Of a DNA stretch of 64,000 nt, positions 28,099-37,989 are shown piece after piece (position 1 is the first letter of the stretch; each line of letters starts with the position of its first letter). Position numbers and translations under genes: made by a program. Under the pieces are notes generated by a model, which was given only the letters and a program-made list of their open reading frames with translations, made no database searches and had not been told where the DNA came from. The DNA is from Caldimonas mangrovi. Lineage in GTDB: Bacteria > Pseudomonadota > Gammaproteobacteria > Burkholderiales > Burkholderiaceae_C. The stretch is taken from NCBI RefSeq assembly GCF_023721835.1, contig NZ_JAMKFE010000019.1, forward strand, positions 33,447-97,446, given 5' to 3'.

Positions 28099-28893
28099 TC
28101 ACTTCAACATCCACTCATGCACCGGGTCGTTCCGGAAGCACCACCGCCGCCCCGGCCCCGCCATCACATTGAGGTAGTACAGGTCGTACCCATGCGGTGC
28201 CACGCAGGGGTGGTAGCCACGCGGCACCATCACCACGTCGTGGTTCTCGACCGCCATCGATTCATCGAGGCTGCGGTCATCGGTGTACACGCGCTGGAAA
28301 GCAAAGCCCTGGGGCGGGTTCAGCCGGTGGTAGTAGGTCTCCTCCAGCCGGGTTTCGCCCGGAGCGGCCTCGGTGTCGTGCTTGTGCGGCGGGTAGCTCG
28401 ACGAATGGCCGGCGGGGGTGACCACCTCCACCACCAACAGGTGTTCGGCACCCGGGTCGGTCTCGGGAAGGATGTCGCAGATGTAGCGGGTGTTGCTGCC
28501 CTGACCGCGCGTGCTGCGCTTCATGCGGCCGGGGTCGAGCTTGCGGGTGGGATGCCGGCCGGAAGCGGGCGCCGTGCACAGCGCCACTTCCGCATCGCCT
28601 GTGGCCGTGATGCGCACGGGCTCGCCGGGGCGCACGTAGACGGCAGCCGGCGCGACCGGCTCGAAAACACTGTTGCGCGTGCCCAGCGCCTCGAAGCGCT
28701 GGGCGCCGGTATCCACGTCGACGGTACCGCGAAGCACCACCACGCACAGTTCGCGCTCGCCGGTGTGCAGGGTCTCGGTTTCGCCACCGCCCAGGCGCAC
28801 GGCGCGGAAGCCGACATGCTGCCAGCCGGCGGACTCGGGAGTGACTGCGACGATGTCGCGGCCGGTGGCCTGGGCTTTGACGAGGAGGGGCAT
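28099..28893 (-). CDS. iolB: 5-deoxy-glucuronate isomerase
   Basis: A 264-residue IolB: two cupin-like halves, with the metal-site motif HSSSYPPHKHD (residues ~162-172) and Glu in ETYYHRLNPPQGFAFQRVY. It turns 5-deoxy-glucuronate into 5-dehydro-2-deoxy-gluconate, the fourth step of myo-inositol breakdown. Last gene of the minus-strand inositol operon, 43 bases after iolE. Length and motifs are typical. Confidence 0.95.
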   Translation of the reverse strand: MPLLVKAQATGRDIVAVTPESAGWQHVGFRAVRLGGGETETLHTGERELCVVVLRGTVDVDTGAQRFEALGTRNSVFEPVAPAAVYVRPGEPVRITATGDAEVALCTAPASGRHPTRKLDPGRMKRSTRGQGSNTRYICDILPETDPGAEHLLVVEVVTPAGHSSSYPPHKHDTEAAPGETRLEETYYHRLNPPQGFAFQRVYTDDRSLDESMAVENHDVVMVPRGYHPCVAPHGYDLYYLNVMAGPGRRWCFRNDPVHEWMLK

Positions 28894-28936
28894 GGTGGTC
28901 CTGGGTGGAGGGACGAAGGGCGGGCTCGAGTCCGGT

Positions 28937-29842
28937 TTACGAAGTCATGGCCGCCACGAGGGCGCGCAAGGTGTCGTGGCCCTTCCTGGCATAGACCTTC
29001 GCCGGCGCGACCGCCGGGTCCTGTTCGGCCTCGACCACCAGCCAGCCTTCATAGCCGGCGGCATGCAGCGTATCGAGCACCGCCGCGAAGTCGATGGCAC
29101 CGTCGCCGGGCACGGTGAAAGCGCCGTTGAGCACGGCGTCGAGAAAACTCCATCCCCGGTTGCGCGCCATGGCGACCACATCGGCGCGCACGTCCTTGCA
29201 GTGCACGTGCACGACACGCTTCACGTGCTTGCGCAGCAGCGCCACCGGGTCGGCGGCGCCGCCGAAGTAAGCGTGGCCGGTGTCGAACAGCAGGCCGACG
29301 TTGTCGTCTGTCTCGGCCATCAGGCGGTCGACGTCTTGTGGCGACTCGACGTACGCGCCCATGTGGTGGTGGTACGCGAGCGTGAGGCCGTAGGTCTGCC
29401 GCAAGTGCGCCCCGAAGGCATTGAGGCGTTGTGCATAGCCCTGCCATGGCGCATCGCCCATGAAGCGCGGCCGCTTGAACAGCGGCACTGCGCTGCCCTG
29501 GATCGAGCCGGCCACCTCGCCGTACACCACCACCCGGCAGCCTTGCGCCTGCAGCTTGCTCATGTGCTTCACACACGCGGCGACCTCGTCGTCGAGCGCG
29601 CCTTCGGCCAGGCGACCGGAATACCAGCCCGACACGCACGCGACACCGAACTCCGCCAGCTTGGCCCTCAGCGCCTGCGGGTCCTGCGGAAACTTGTTGC
29701 CGAGCTCGAAACCTTCATAGCCGATCTCGGCACCTTCGCTCAATGCGGTGTCCAGCGGCGTGTCGCCGCCGAGCGCAGGCAGGTCGTCGTTGCTCCACGA
29801 GATGGGGTTGATGCCGATACGGACGTTCCAGGGTGTCGTCAT
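28937..29842 (-). CDS. iolE: myo-Inosose-2 dehydratase
   Basis: A 301-residue AP-endonuclease-2-type TIM barrel (IolE). The start RIGINPISWSNDDLPALGGDTPL is diagnostic for IolE, and metal ligands lie in GLLFDTGHAYFGG and VVHVHCKDVR. It dehydrates 2-keto-myo-inositol to the diketone used by IolD. Only three bases separate it from the iolD stop. Confidence 0.95.
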   Translation of the reverse strand: MTTPWNVRIGINPISWSNDDLPALGGDTPLDTALSEGAEIGYEGFELGNKFPQDPQALRAKLAEFGVACVSGWYSGRLAEGALDDEVAACVKHMSKLQAQGCRVVVYGEVAGSIQGSAVPLFKRPRFMGDAPWQGYAQRLNAFGAHLRQTYGLTLAYHHHMGAYVESPQDVDRLMAETDDNVGLLFDTGHAYFGGAADPVALLRKHVKRVVHVHCKDVRADVVAMARNRGWSFLDAVLNGAFTVPGDGAIDFAAVLDTLHAAGYEGWLVVEAEQDPAVAPAKVYARKGHDTLRALVAAMTS

Positions 29843-29845
29843 GGC

Positions 29846-31702
29846 TCAGGGGCGTTGCGATCGCTTGTTCTCGATGTACTGCGCGTGTGCGGCGTTCACC
29901 TCTTCGCGCCCGGACACTTCCGGGATGCCGACCTCCCACCAGCAGCCGCCGTCGTCGGTGGTGCGCTCGGGCGTGGTGTCGATGACCAGCACGGTGGTGC
30001 GTGCGGCGGCGCGGGCGCGCCGCATCGCACTCTTCAGCGCCTCGATGCCGTCCACGTGCTCGGCCAGCGCGCCCAGGCTGCGCGCATGCAGCGCGAAATC
30101 CACCGGTATGTCCATGCCGCCTTCAGGCGCACAGTCGGCCAGCAGGTTGTTGAAGCGCGGGCTGCCGCTGGCACGCTGCAGCCGGTGGATGCAGCCGTAG
30201 CCGCGGTTGTCGAGCACGACGATGATGAGCTTGCGCCCCAGCAGGACGGACGTGGCGATCTCGGAGTTCATCATCAGGTAAGAGCCGTCGCCCACCATCA
30301 CGATCACCTCCTGCTCGGGCCGCGCCATCTTCACGCCCAGGCCGCCGGCGATCTCGTAGCCCATGCACGAGTAGCCGTATTCCACGTGGTAGTTGCCCGG
30401 GGCCGCCGCCCGCCACAGCTTGTGCAATTCGGCCGGCAGCGTACCGGCGGCGCAGACCACGACGTCGTGCCGTGGCGAATCCGCGCTCGAGTCGCGCACC
30501 GCGCCGATCACCTCGGCGTCGTACGGCAGCGCCTCGCGCGGAACGGCGGTGGTCAACTCGGTGACGCGGTCGCGCCAGCGCGTCGCCAGCGCCTGGGCTT
30601 GGCTCGTCCAGGCGGCGTCGGCACGCCAGTCCGCGCACGATGACGACAGACGCTCCAGCCCCACCCGGGCGTCGGCCACCAATGACTGCCCGCGCCACTT
30701 GGCCGCATCGAAGGCCTGCACGTTCAGGCTCAGCAGCTTCGCGTGAGGGAACAGCGTGTGCGACCCGGTGGTGAAGTCCTGCAGGCGCGAGCCGACGGCG
30801 ACCACGAGATCGGCCTCGCGCGCCATCGTGTTCGCGGCGGGCGAGCCAGTGACGCCGATGGCCCCGAGGTTGAGTGGGTGGTCCCACGCCAGGCTGCTCT
30901 TGCCCGCCTGTGTCTCGCCGACGGGCACGCCGTGGCGTTCGCAGAAGACGCGCAGCGCGTCGCCGGCCTGGCTGTAGAGCACGCCGCCGCCGGCCACCAG
31001 CAGCGGGCGGCGCGCCGACTGCAGCAGCGCGGCAGCACGCCTCAGTTCCGGCGCGTCCGGTTCGGGGCGGCGCCGGCGGATCGGCTCGGGCTGCAGGAAG
31101 TCCTCGGGGCAATCGAAAGCCTGCGCCTGCACGTCCTGCGGCAGCGCCAGGCACACCGGGCCGCACCATGCGGGGTCGGTCATCATCTGCACGGCGCGCG
31201 GCAGTGCGGTCAGCAGCTGCTCGGGACGCAACAGGCGGTCGAAGTAGCGCGTCACGGGGCGGAAGCAGTCATTGACCGACACGTCGCCGTGATGAAAGTC
31301 TTCGAGCTGCTGCAGCACCGGGTCGGGCGCACGCGACGCGAACACGTCGCCCGGCAGCAGCAGCACCGGCAGGCGGTTCACGTGCGCCAGCGCCGCGGCG
31401 GTGACGAGATTGGTCGCGCCGGGCCCGATCGACGAGGTGACGGCCATCGCACGCTGCCGCAGGTGGGCCTTGGCGTACGCGATGGCGGCATGGGCCATGC
31501 CTTGCTCGTTGTGCGCACGGTAGGTCGGCAGCCGGTCGCGCTCGGCCCACAGCGCCTCGCCCAGGGCGGCCACGTTGCCGTGGCCGAAGATGCCGAACAC
31601 GCCGCCGAAGTACGGCACGAGCGACCCGTCCGCCGCCTCGATGCGAAGCGCGGCGAGGTGGCGCACCAGCGCCTGGGCCAAGGTGAGTCTCACGGTCTTC
31701 AT
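29846..31702 (-). CDS. iolD: 3D-(3,5/4)-trihydroxycyclohexane-1,2-dione hydrolase
   Basis: A 618-residue thiamine-diphosphate enzyme that opens the inositol ring. Three typical domains are visible: the Pyr domain with VPYFGGVFGIFGHGN (residues ~24-38) and ITSSIGPGATN-like loop, a middle FAD-like domain, and the PP domain with VMVGDGSYLMMNSEIAT (ThDP/Mg site, near residue 475). The ATG at 31702 overlaps the iolC stop by four bases; an ATG three codons earlier is less likely. Confidence 0.95.
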   Translation of the reverse strand: MKTVRLTLAQALVRHLAALRIEAADGSLVPYFGGVFGIFGHGNVAALGEALWAERDRLPTYRAHNEQGMAHAAIAYAKAHLRQRAMAVTSSIGPGATNLVTAAALAHVNRLPVLLLPGDVFASRAPDPVLQQLEDFHHGDVSVNDCFRPVTRYFDRLLRPEQLLTALPRAVQMMTDPAWCGPVCLALPQDVQAQAFDCPEDFLQPEPIRRRRPEPDAPELRRAAALLQSARRPLLVAGGGVLYSQAGDALRVFCERHGVPVGETQAGKSSLAWDHPLNLGAIGVTGSPAANTMAREADLVVAVGSRLQDFTTGSHTLFPHAKLLSLNVQAFDAAKWRGQSLVADARVGLERLSSSCADWRADAAWTSQAQALATRWRDRVTELTTAVPREALPYDAEVIGAVRDSSADSPRHDVVVCAAGTLPAELHKLWRAAAPGNYHVEYGYSCMGYEIAGGLGVKMARPEQEVIVMVGDGSYLMMNSEIATSVLLGRKLIIVVLDNRGYGCIHRLQRASGSPRFNNLLADCAPEGGMDIPVDFALHARSLGALAEHVDGIEALKSAMRRARAAARTTVLVIDTTPERTTDDGGCWWEVGIPEVSGREEVNAAHAQYIENKRSQRP

Positions 31703-33663
31703 GCGCGGCATGCTCCTCGGGCGGCTTCGGGCGAGGTCTCGTGACGGGCGTTCCAGGCGCTCACCAGCTGGCCGAAGTTGCCGGCCACCGCCGCGACGAG
31801 TTCGTCGTCGCTGCTGGCGCCGCGCAGCCAGCGCAGGCTGGGTTCCGCCCACAGCGTGCGGCCGACCATGAACCCGCGCACCAGCGGGCTGTGCGCCTGC
31901 GCAAAGCCCTGCACCAGGTCGCTCAGCGGCTGGTTGAGGCCCAGGATCACGGCGCCGCGGCAGTGCGGGTCGCGTTGCTGCACCAGCGCATGCAGTGCGT
32001 CCCATCCAACGCGCGTCATCGGAGCCAGCTTCCACCATTCCGGCTTGAAGCCCAGGTTGTACAAGCGGGTGATGGACCGCAGCACCGCTTCGTCGGGCGC
32101 CAGGCCGAGGCCGCGCGGCGGAATCACTTCGACCAGCAACTCGTGGCCGCTCTCGCGCGTGGCCTCCCACAGCGTGCGCAACTGGGCCTCCTGCTCCAGC
32201 CGCAGCAGCGGCGGGTCATCGGGGTGGTAATGCACCAGGCACTTCACCACCTGCTCTTGCGGCCAGTGCAGCAACTGGCTGGCAATGGAATCGGTGCCGT
32301 CGAAGCGCAGCGGTCGCGAGCCCGGCAGCTCGACCGGGCGGCCCACCCACCAGCCGCGGCCGGTGGCAGCGTGCAGCGCATCCTCGCCGTAGTGCGCGTC
32401 GACCAGCAGGCCGATACGGCCGCGCAGGTCGCGGCTGGCGGCCACCGTCTCGACGGCGCGGACCAGCAGGCGCTTGAGCGGGGGAATGCGCGACTCCTCG
32501 GCACCCGCCTCGCGCGCCAGGTCGAAGAACTGCATGCGGTGGTCGAAGGCCATCACGCACAAGTCGGCCCAGGCCTTGCGCGGTACCGTCACGCGGTGCA
32601 GATGCGCGAGCTGCGCGTCGGCCGCCACCCGGGTCGTCGTGTGGCGGCCCGAGAACCAGTGCGCCAGTTCGGCACGCGTCGGCATGGCCGGCGCACAGCC
32701 GTGGCGCGAGACGACCAGCGCACCGCAAGCATTGGCTATGCGGGCCGACGCCTCCCAGTCACGACCCTCCAGCAGCCCGCACAGCAGGCCGGACAGGAAC
32801 GCATCGCCCGCGCCGAGCACATTGAGCACCTCGACACGCTCGCCCGCATACTGGGGTGCGTCGTCGATGCGGGCCGGAATTTCGCCGTCGATGACGCAGC
32901 AGCCCAGCGCGCCGCGCTTGACGACCAGCACCGCCGGGCTGACGTCGCGCACCGACTTCAACGAAGCGACGAGATCGCCGGGCACCCCGCCGGCAATCAG
33001 GAACTCCTCTTCGGTGCCCACCACCAGGTCGAACTGCCCGAGCACCCGCTGCAACTGCAGCGTCACGTCGGCATCGGGCACGTAGCGGTTCTCGCCTTCG
33101 CCGCGCGGCGTCAGCCCCCACAGCACCGGGCGGTAGTCGATGTCGAGCACGCGCACCACGCCGTGCTGGCGCGCGTGATGCAGGGCGGTGGTGGCGGCGC
33201 GCCGCGTGCCGGGCGTGCTCAGGTGCGTGCCGGTCATGGCCAGCGCACGGCACTGCGCAATGAAGCTCTCGTCGATCAGCGCCGCGTCGATCGCCATGTC
33301 GGCGCAGTTCTCGCGGTAGAACAGCAGCGGAAAGGTGTCGCGGTCCTTCAGGCCCAGCAGCACCAGCGCGGTGAGCCGTTCGGCATCGACCTGCACCTGC
33401 GAGGTGTCGCAGCCTTCGCGCTGCAGCGTCTCCACCAGAAAGCGGCCCATCTGCTCGTTGCCGACACGCGAGATCATCGCGCTCCTGAGGCCGAGCCGGG
33501 CCGTGCCGAAGGCGACGTTGGCCGACGACCCGCCCAGGTACTTGGCGAAGCTGGTGGCGTCTTCCAGGCTGCAGCCGATCTGTTGCGCGTAGAGGTCGAC
33601 CGCCAGGCGGCCCAGGCAGGCCAGGTCGTAGCGGCGGCCGGCGGGGAAGTCGAGTGTGCTCAT
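31699..33663 (-). CDS. iolC: 5-Dehydro-2-deoxygluconokinase fused to DUF2090 aldolase-like domain
   Basis: A 654-residue fusion. Residues ~10-330 are a PfkB-family sugar kinase: GGSSANVAFGTARLG near 45 and the anion-hole motif NVLGAGDAFLSGLL (catalytic Asp) near 285. Residues ~340-650 are DUF2090, a TIM-barrel related to class I aldolases (MAFDHRMQFFDLA, LGLNQPLSD). Fused forms occur widely in Proteobacteria and lack a separate iolJ, so this protein probably both phosphorylates 2-deoxy-5-keto-gluconate and splits it into dihydroxyacetone phosphate and malonate semialdehyde. Two bases separate it from the ATPase gene. Confidence 0.92.
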   Translation of the reverse strand: MSTLDFPAGRRYDLACLGRLAVDLYAQQIGCSLEDATSFAKYLGGSSANVAFGTARLGLRSAMISRVGNEQMGRFLVETLQREGCDTSQVQVDAERLTALVLLGLKDRDTFPLLFYRENCADMAIDAALIDESFIAQCRALAMTGTHLSTPGTRRAATTALHHARQHGVVRVLDIDYRPVLWGLTPRGEGENRYVPDADVTLQLQRVLGQFDLVVGTEEEFLIAGGVPGDLVASLKSVRDVSPAVLVVKRGALGCCVIDGEIPARIDDAPQYAGERVEVLNVLGAGDAFLSGLLCGLLEGRDWEASARIANACGALVVSRHGCAPAMPTRAELAHWFSGRHTTTRVAADAQLAHLHRVTVPRKAWADLCVMAFDHRMQFFDLAREAGAEESRIPPLKRLLVRAVETVAASRDLRGRIGLLVDAHYGEDALHAATGRGWWVGRPVELPGSRPLRFDGTDSIASQLLHWPQEQVVKCLVHYHPDDPPLLRLEQEAQLRTLWEATRESGHELLVEVIPPRGLGLAPDEAVLRSITRLYNLGFKPEWWKLAPMTRVGWDALHALVQQRDPHCRGAVILGLNQPLSDLVQGFAQAHSPLVRGFMVGRTLWAEPSLRWLRGASSDDELVAAVAGNFGQLVSAWNARHETSPEAARGACRA

Positions 33664-33665
33664 GC

Positions 33666-34451
<786 letters not shown>

Positions 34452-34501
34452 GTCGATTCAGGCTCGCCCGTGCCCAAGGCCGCAGGGGGTGGTCCCTGTC
34501 C

Positions 34502-35662
34502 TCATCGCCTGCCCAGCGCCACGCGCCGGCGGACGTAGTTGTTGAACAGCACCGCCGCCAGCAGCATGCCGCCCAGGAACACGCGGTACCAGTTGTTGTC
34601 GATGCTGGTGTAGCCGATGCCGATCTGCACCACGCCGAAGATCAGCGCGCCGAGCGCCGCCCCCAGCACCGAGCCGTAGCCCCCGGTCAGCAGGCAGCCG
34701 CCGATCACCGCGGCGATGATGGCTTCGAACTCCTTCTGCAGCCCGCGATCGGCCGCAGCGGAGCCGGCATCGGCCACCTGCAGCACCGCGAACAGCGTGG
34801 CGCACAGGGCCGAGAGCATGAACAGCCCGATCTTCACGCGCGCCACCGGGATGCCGGTGTTCTTGGCCGCATTCGCGTCACCGCCGGTCGCCATGATCCA
34901 GTTGCCGAAGCGTGTGCGTGCCAGCAGGAAGGCCCCCACCGCCGTGAGGCCCAGCCACCAGGCGACCACCTTGGGCACGCCGACCGCCAGCGCGGCGCCG
35001 TCGCTGCCGGCGTGGATCCACCCCCACTGCGCCAACTGGTTGAACAGGCCCGTCAGCACATGGCCGGTGAAAAGGGTGCTGAACACCGGGTCGGCCGCGG
35101 CCAGCTCGCGCAGCGACGCGCCTTCGTTGGCACTGATGATGGTCTTGCCGGTCAGCAGCGTCGACAACGCGAGCGCCATGCCGCGCAGGATGAAATAGAA
35201 GGCCAGCGTCACGATGAACGACGGCAGCCCGGTGCGCACCACGATGTAGCCGTTGAACGCACCGAGCAGCCCCGCCAGCACGAAAGCGAACGGCACCGCC
35301 AGCCACAGCGGCCAGCCCCAGTAGAGCGCGGGTATCGCCACCATCATGCCGGCGAAGCCGATCATCGAGCCGATCGACAGATCGAACTCGCCGCCGATCA
35401 TCAGCAGCGCCGCCCCCACCGCGATGATGCCGAGAAAGGCCGCCACCGTGGCCCAGTTGACGATGCCTTCGGCGCTGAACATGCCCGAGTCGCCGGCCAC
35501 GGCGCCGAACAGCAGGAACACCAGCACGGCCCCGGAAATGGACCCGAACTCCGGCCGCGCCAGGAAGCGGCGCACGGCGCCGATCTCACGCAAGCGCTCG
35601 TCGCCTGAAGCGGCGGCCTGCACGGGCAATGCACCCGCCGTGCCCACAGGGGCGCTGCTCAT
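34502..35662 (-). CDS. Inositol ABC transporter permease
   Basis: A 386-residue inner-membrane permease of the RbsC/FrcC family with around ten spans. GAALLMIGGEFDLSIGSMIG near residue 82 and GNWIMATGGDANAAKNTGIP in the docking loop (near 255) are FrcC/inositol-permease-like. A long periplasmic loop (residues ~175-235, GKTIISANEGASLREL) is extra compared with RbsC. ATG at 35662 follows a GAGGAGA site five bases away, which decides the start against an upstream ATG. Confidence 0.9.
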   Translation of the reverse strand: MSSAPVGTAGALPVQAAASGDERLREIGAVRRFLARPEFGSISGAVLVFLLFGAVAGDSGMFSAEGIVNWATVAAFLGIIAVGAALLMIGGEFDLSIGSMIGFAGMMVAIPALYWGWPLWLAVPFAFVLAGLLGAFNGYIVVRTGLPSFIVTLAFYFILRGMALALSTLLTGKTIISANEGASLRELAAADPVFSTLFTGHVLTGLFNQLAQWGWIHAGSDGAALAVGVPKVVAWWLGLTAVGAFLLARTRFGNWIMATGGDANAAKNTGIPVARVKIGLFMLSALCATLFAVLQVADAGSAAADRGLQKEFEAIIAAVIGGCLLTGGYGSVLGAALGALIFGVVQIGIGYTSIDNNWYRVFLGGMLLAAVLFNNYVRRRVALGRR

Positions 35663-35736
35663 GGTTGTCTCCTCATGCAGGGCCATCTGCGCACCCCGCG
35701 GCCGGCGCCCGCCCCGGCCGAGCGCGCGGCCACCGC

Positions 35737-35803
35737 GGATCCGGCTCCGCCGGTCCGCCGGTGGCGTCCCCTTGAGGGGGCCGGCGAAGCCGGTAGGGGG
35801 TGG
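35737..35803 (-). repeat. Stop-adjacent palindromic repeat, copy C
   Basis: 67 bases beginning immediately after the TGA of the inositol-binding-protein gene and ending with the core GGATCCGGCTCCGCCGGT (35737-35754 on the plus strand). The centre can fold (GTCCCCTTGAGGGGGC; GCCGGCGAAGCCGGT). As with copy A it lies between a binding-protein gene and its permease gene. Confidence 0.75.
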
Positions 35804-36832
35804 TCACCTGAATTGCCCCGCATACTTCTCGACCTTGCCCAGGTTGTCCTTGGTGACGAACCCCGGCCCCGAGCTGATGTGCCGCGCGCCATACACCGGC
35901 TCCAGTCCGTACTCGCGCAGTCGCGCCGCCATCTTCGGGTGGGCCTTCAGTTCGCTCGATACCGAGACGATGTCGGTGCTGCCCTTGCTCTTCATCAGCG
36001 ACAGCACCGCGACCGGCACGTAGCCCTGCAGATAAGGCTGCTGGTCGATCGCGAACTTCACGCTGCCGTTCCTGATGCCGCGCGAGATCTCGTCCGACAG
36101 GTCGAAGGTGGCCATGTAGATCTTGCCCGCCTTGCCGGCTTTCTCCAGCGCCTTCAGCGTCGGGTGGGCCGAGTTGGGCCCGAGGGCCAGCACGGCGTCG
36201 GTGTCCGGGTTCTGGCGCAGATAGGCCGCCACCTTCGATTCGACCGTGGTCGGGTCGTCTCCGGTGTCGAGCGTCGCCTTCTTGTAGTCGACACCCAGTG
36301 CTTCGGCAAACCCCCGGCAGCGCTCGAACGAGGCCGGGTTGGTCGCGTAGTGGTTGACGCACAGGAAGCTCTTGACACCGGCCGCCCTGGCACGCTCGCC
36401 GGCGCCCTTGCCGGCGTCGTATTCGGGCTGGCCGACGTGCATCACCGCGCCCAGCTTTTCCGATTGCTCGGTGGTGCCGGAGTTGATGGTGATCAGCGGG
36501 ATCTTCTTCGCCGTCACCCGGGCCATCGCGCCTTGCAGCACGTCGTAGTCGGCAATGGTGGTGATGACGCCGTCATAGCCCGCGGCCGCGGCCTGCTCGA
36601 TCAGGCGCGCCATGTCGGCCAGGTCGCCCGAAGGCGGGTTGCGGTAGTCGACCTGCACGCCGAAGTCGTCGCCGGCCTGCTTGATCGAGTTCTTGATGGT
36701 GTTCCACCACGAGTCCGAGTCCGGCGCGTGGCTGATCAGCACGTACTTGCCCTGCGCCTGCGCGGCGCCGGCCGCCAGCAGCGCGCTCATCGCCAGTGCC
36801 TTGAGCAGCCGGCCGGAAGTCTTCAGGTCCAT
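35804..36832 (-). CDS. Periplasmic inositol-binding protein
   Basis: A 342-residue sugar-type binding protein with a signal peptide (DLKTSGRLLKALAMSALLAAG, cleaved after AQA). The mature start YVLISHAPDSDSWWNTIKNS matches FrcB/inositol-binding proteins, and LALGPNSAHPTLKALEKAG lies in the second lobe. First gene of the minus-strand operon, so it probably binds myo-inositol. Start ATG at 36832 is followed by the signal peptide; the longer frame from 37054 would enter the promoter region. Confidence 0.9.
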   Translation of the reverse strand: MDLKTSGRLLKALAMSALLAAGAAQAQGKYVLISHAPDSDSWWNTIKNSIKQAGDDFGVQVDYRNPPSGDLADMARLIEQAAAAGYDGVITTIADYDVLQGAMARVTAKKIPLITINSGTTEQSEKLGAVMHVGQPEYDAGKGAGERARAAGVKSFLCVNHYATNPASFERCRGFAEALGVDYKKATLDTGDDPTTVESKVAAYLRQNPDTDAVLALGPNSAHPTLKALEKAGKAGKIYMATFDLSDEISRGIRNGSVKFAIDQQPYLQGYVPVAVLSLMKSKGSTDIVSVSSELKAHPKMAARLREYGLEPVYGARHISSGPGFVTKDNLGKVEKYAGQFR

Positions 36833-37077
36833 CGCTACACCTCCTGTTGGTGCGGTTTGTCTCCAAGGATGGCGATGCGTCGATGCCCGGTGCGCCGCCC
36901 GTACAGCGCCCCTCAAATCCTTTGCCTGAAAGCGTGTTTTCGCTTTCATTGCCGCAAGGGACCGGAGCGCCGCTGTACCAGGCAACGATTCTAGGAAGCG
37001 CAGAATTGTTTTTCGCTTGGTGATTACCCGGTGAATTTTTTTTCTATTTTTCACACGGCCCCGCTATAGTGCGTGCC
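36833..37077. promoter_or_regulatory. Divergent control region of the inositol locus
   Basis: 245 bases between the binding-protein gene and the RpiR gene. A perfect eight-base inverted repeat, TGAAAGCG-N6-CGCTTTCA, is at 36927-36948. TTTTCGCTT recurs at 36937-36945 and 37010-37018, 73 bases apart, and AAGCG at 36996-37000 pairs with the second copy across 13 bases. GTGAA-N14-TTCAC spans 37031-37054, and a -10-like TATAGT is at 37064-37069. These are candidate operators for the RpiR/IolR-type repressor and promoters of both operons. Confidence 0.7.
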
Positions 37078-37989
37078 ATGGCGACACTGCCCGCGAGACC
37101 GAAGAACGTGAGCCCCTCCCCCGCACCCCGCATGAGCGTCGACCGGCTGCTGAAGCAGATCACGCGCGAGTTCGACTCGCTGAGCAGGCAACTGAAGCTG
37201 ATCGCCCGCTACATCGAACAGCACCGCGACCATGTCGCGCTCGACCGCATCCAGGACGTCGCCGAGCGTTGCGGCGTGCAGCCGTCGGCGGTGATCCGCT
37301 TTTGCAAGCACTTCGGCTTTTCCGGCTACTCCGAGATGCAGCGGATCTTCCGCGAGGGCATCACCCAGCAGATCGCGCCGAGCCGCAACTACCAGGCGCG
37401 CATCCGCGAAGTGATCGAAAGCGCGCAGGGCCGCCTGTCGAGCGCCGACATCGCCCACGAGTTCATCGGCGGCAGCATCGCCGGCATGCAGGAGCTGCAG
37501 CGCGACCTGCACGGCAGCACCTTCGCCGAGGCGGTCGACCTGCTGGCCGGGGCCAAGACCGTGTGGATCCTGGGCACGCGCCGCTCGTTCGCGGTGGCGG
37601 CCTACCTGGCCTATGCCTTGCAGCACACCGACAAGCAGATCCAGCACCTCGCCGGGCTGGGCAGCATGCACGAGGGCCAGTTGCGCGGTCTGCAGCGCGG
37701 CGACGTGATGATCGCGGTGTCGTTCGCGCCCTATGCCGAAGAAACCCAGCTGACCGCGCAGATGGCCGTGCAGCGCGGCTGCAAGCTCATCGCCATCACC
37801 GACAGCCGCATGAGCCCGCTGGCGCGCGATGCCGCTGCCGCGCTGCTGGTCCACGAAAGCAGCACCTTCGGTTTCCGCTCGCTGACCAACACCATGTGCC
37901 TGGCGCAGAGCCTGTTCATCGCGCTGGCCTATCACCTGGAGCTGGACTACCAGCCCACCTCTTCACGCCCCTCTTCGGAGCTTGCATGA
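37078..37989 (+). CDS. RpiR-family regulator, IolR-like
   Basis: A 303-residue RpiR regulator: N-terminal helix-turn-helix (residues ~20-95, QDVAERCGVQPSAVIRFCKHFGF) and a sugar-isomerase (SIS) domain (residues ~130-270, AKTVWILGTRRSFAVAAYLAY and MIAVSFAPYAEETQL). IolR repressors of this family in rhizobia and Caulobacter sense an inositol breakdown product. The ATG at 37078 is taken; a GTG at 37069 is also possible. No ribosome site is clear and the putative -10 lies just upstream, so a leaderless mRNA is possible. Overlaps iolG by ATGA. Confidence 0.88.
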   Translation: MATLPARPKNVSPSPAPRMSVDRLLKQITREFDSLSRQLKLIARYIEQHRDHVALDRIQDVAERCGVQPSAVIRFCKHFGFSGYSEMQRIFREGITQQIAPSRNYQARIREVIESAQGRLSSADIAHEFIGGSIAGMQELQRDLHGSTFAEAVDLLAGAKTVWILGTRRSFAVAAYLAYALQHTDKQIQHLAGLGSMHEGQLRGLQRGDVMIAVSFAPYAEETQLTAQMAVQRGCKLIAITDSRMSPLARDAAAALLVHESSTFGFRSLTNTMCLAQSLFIALAYHLELDYQPTSSRPSSELA

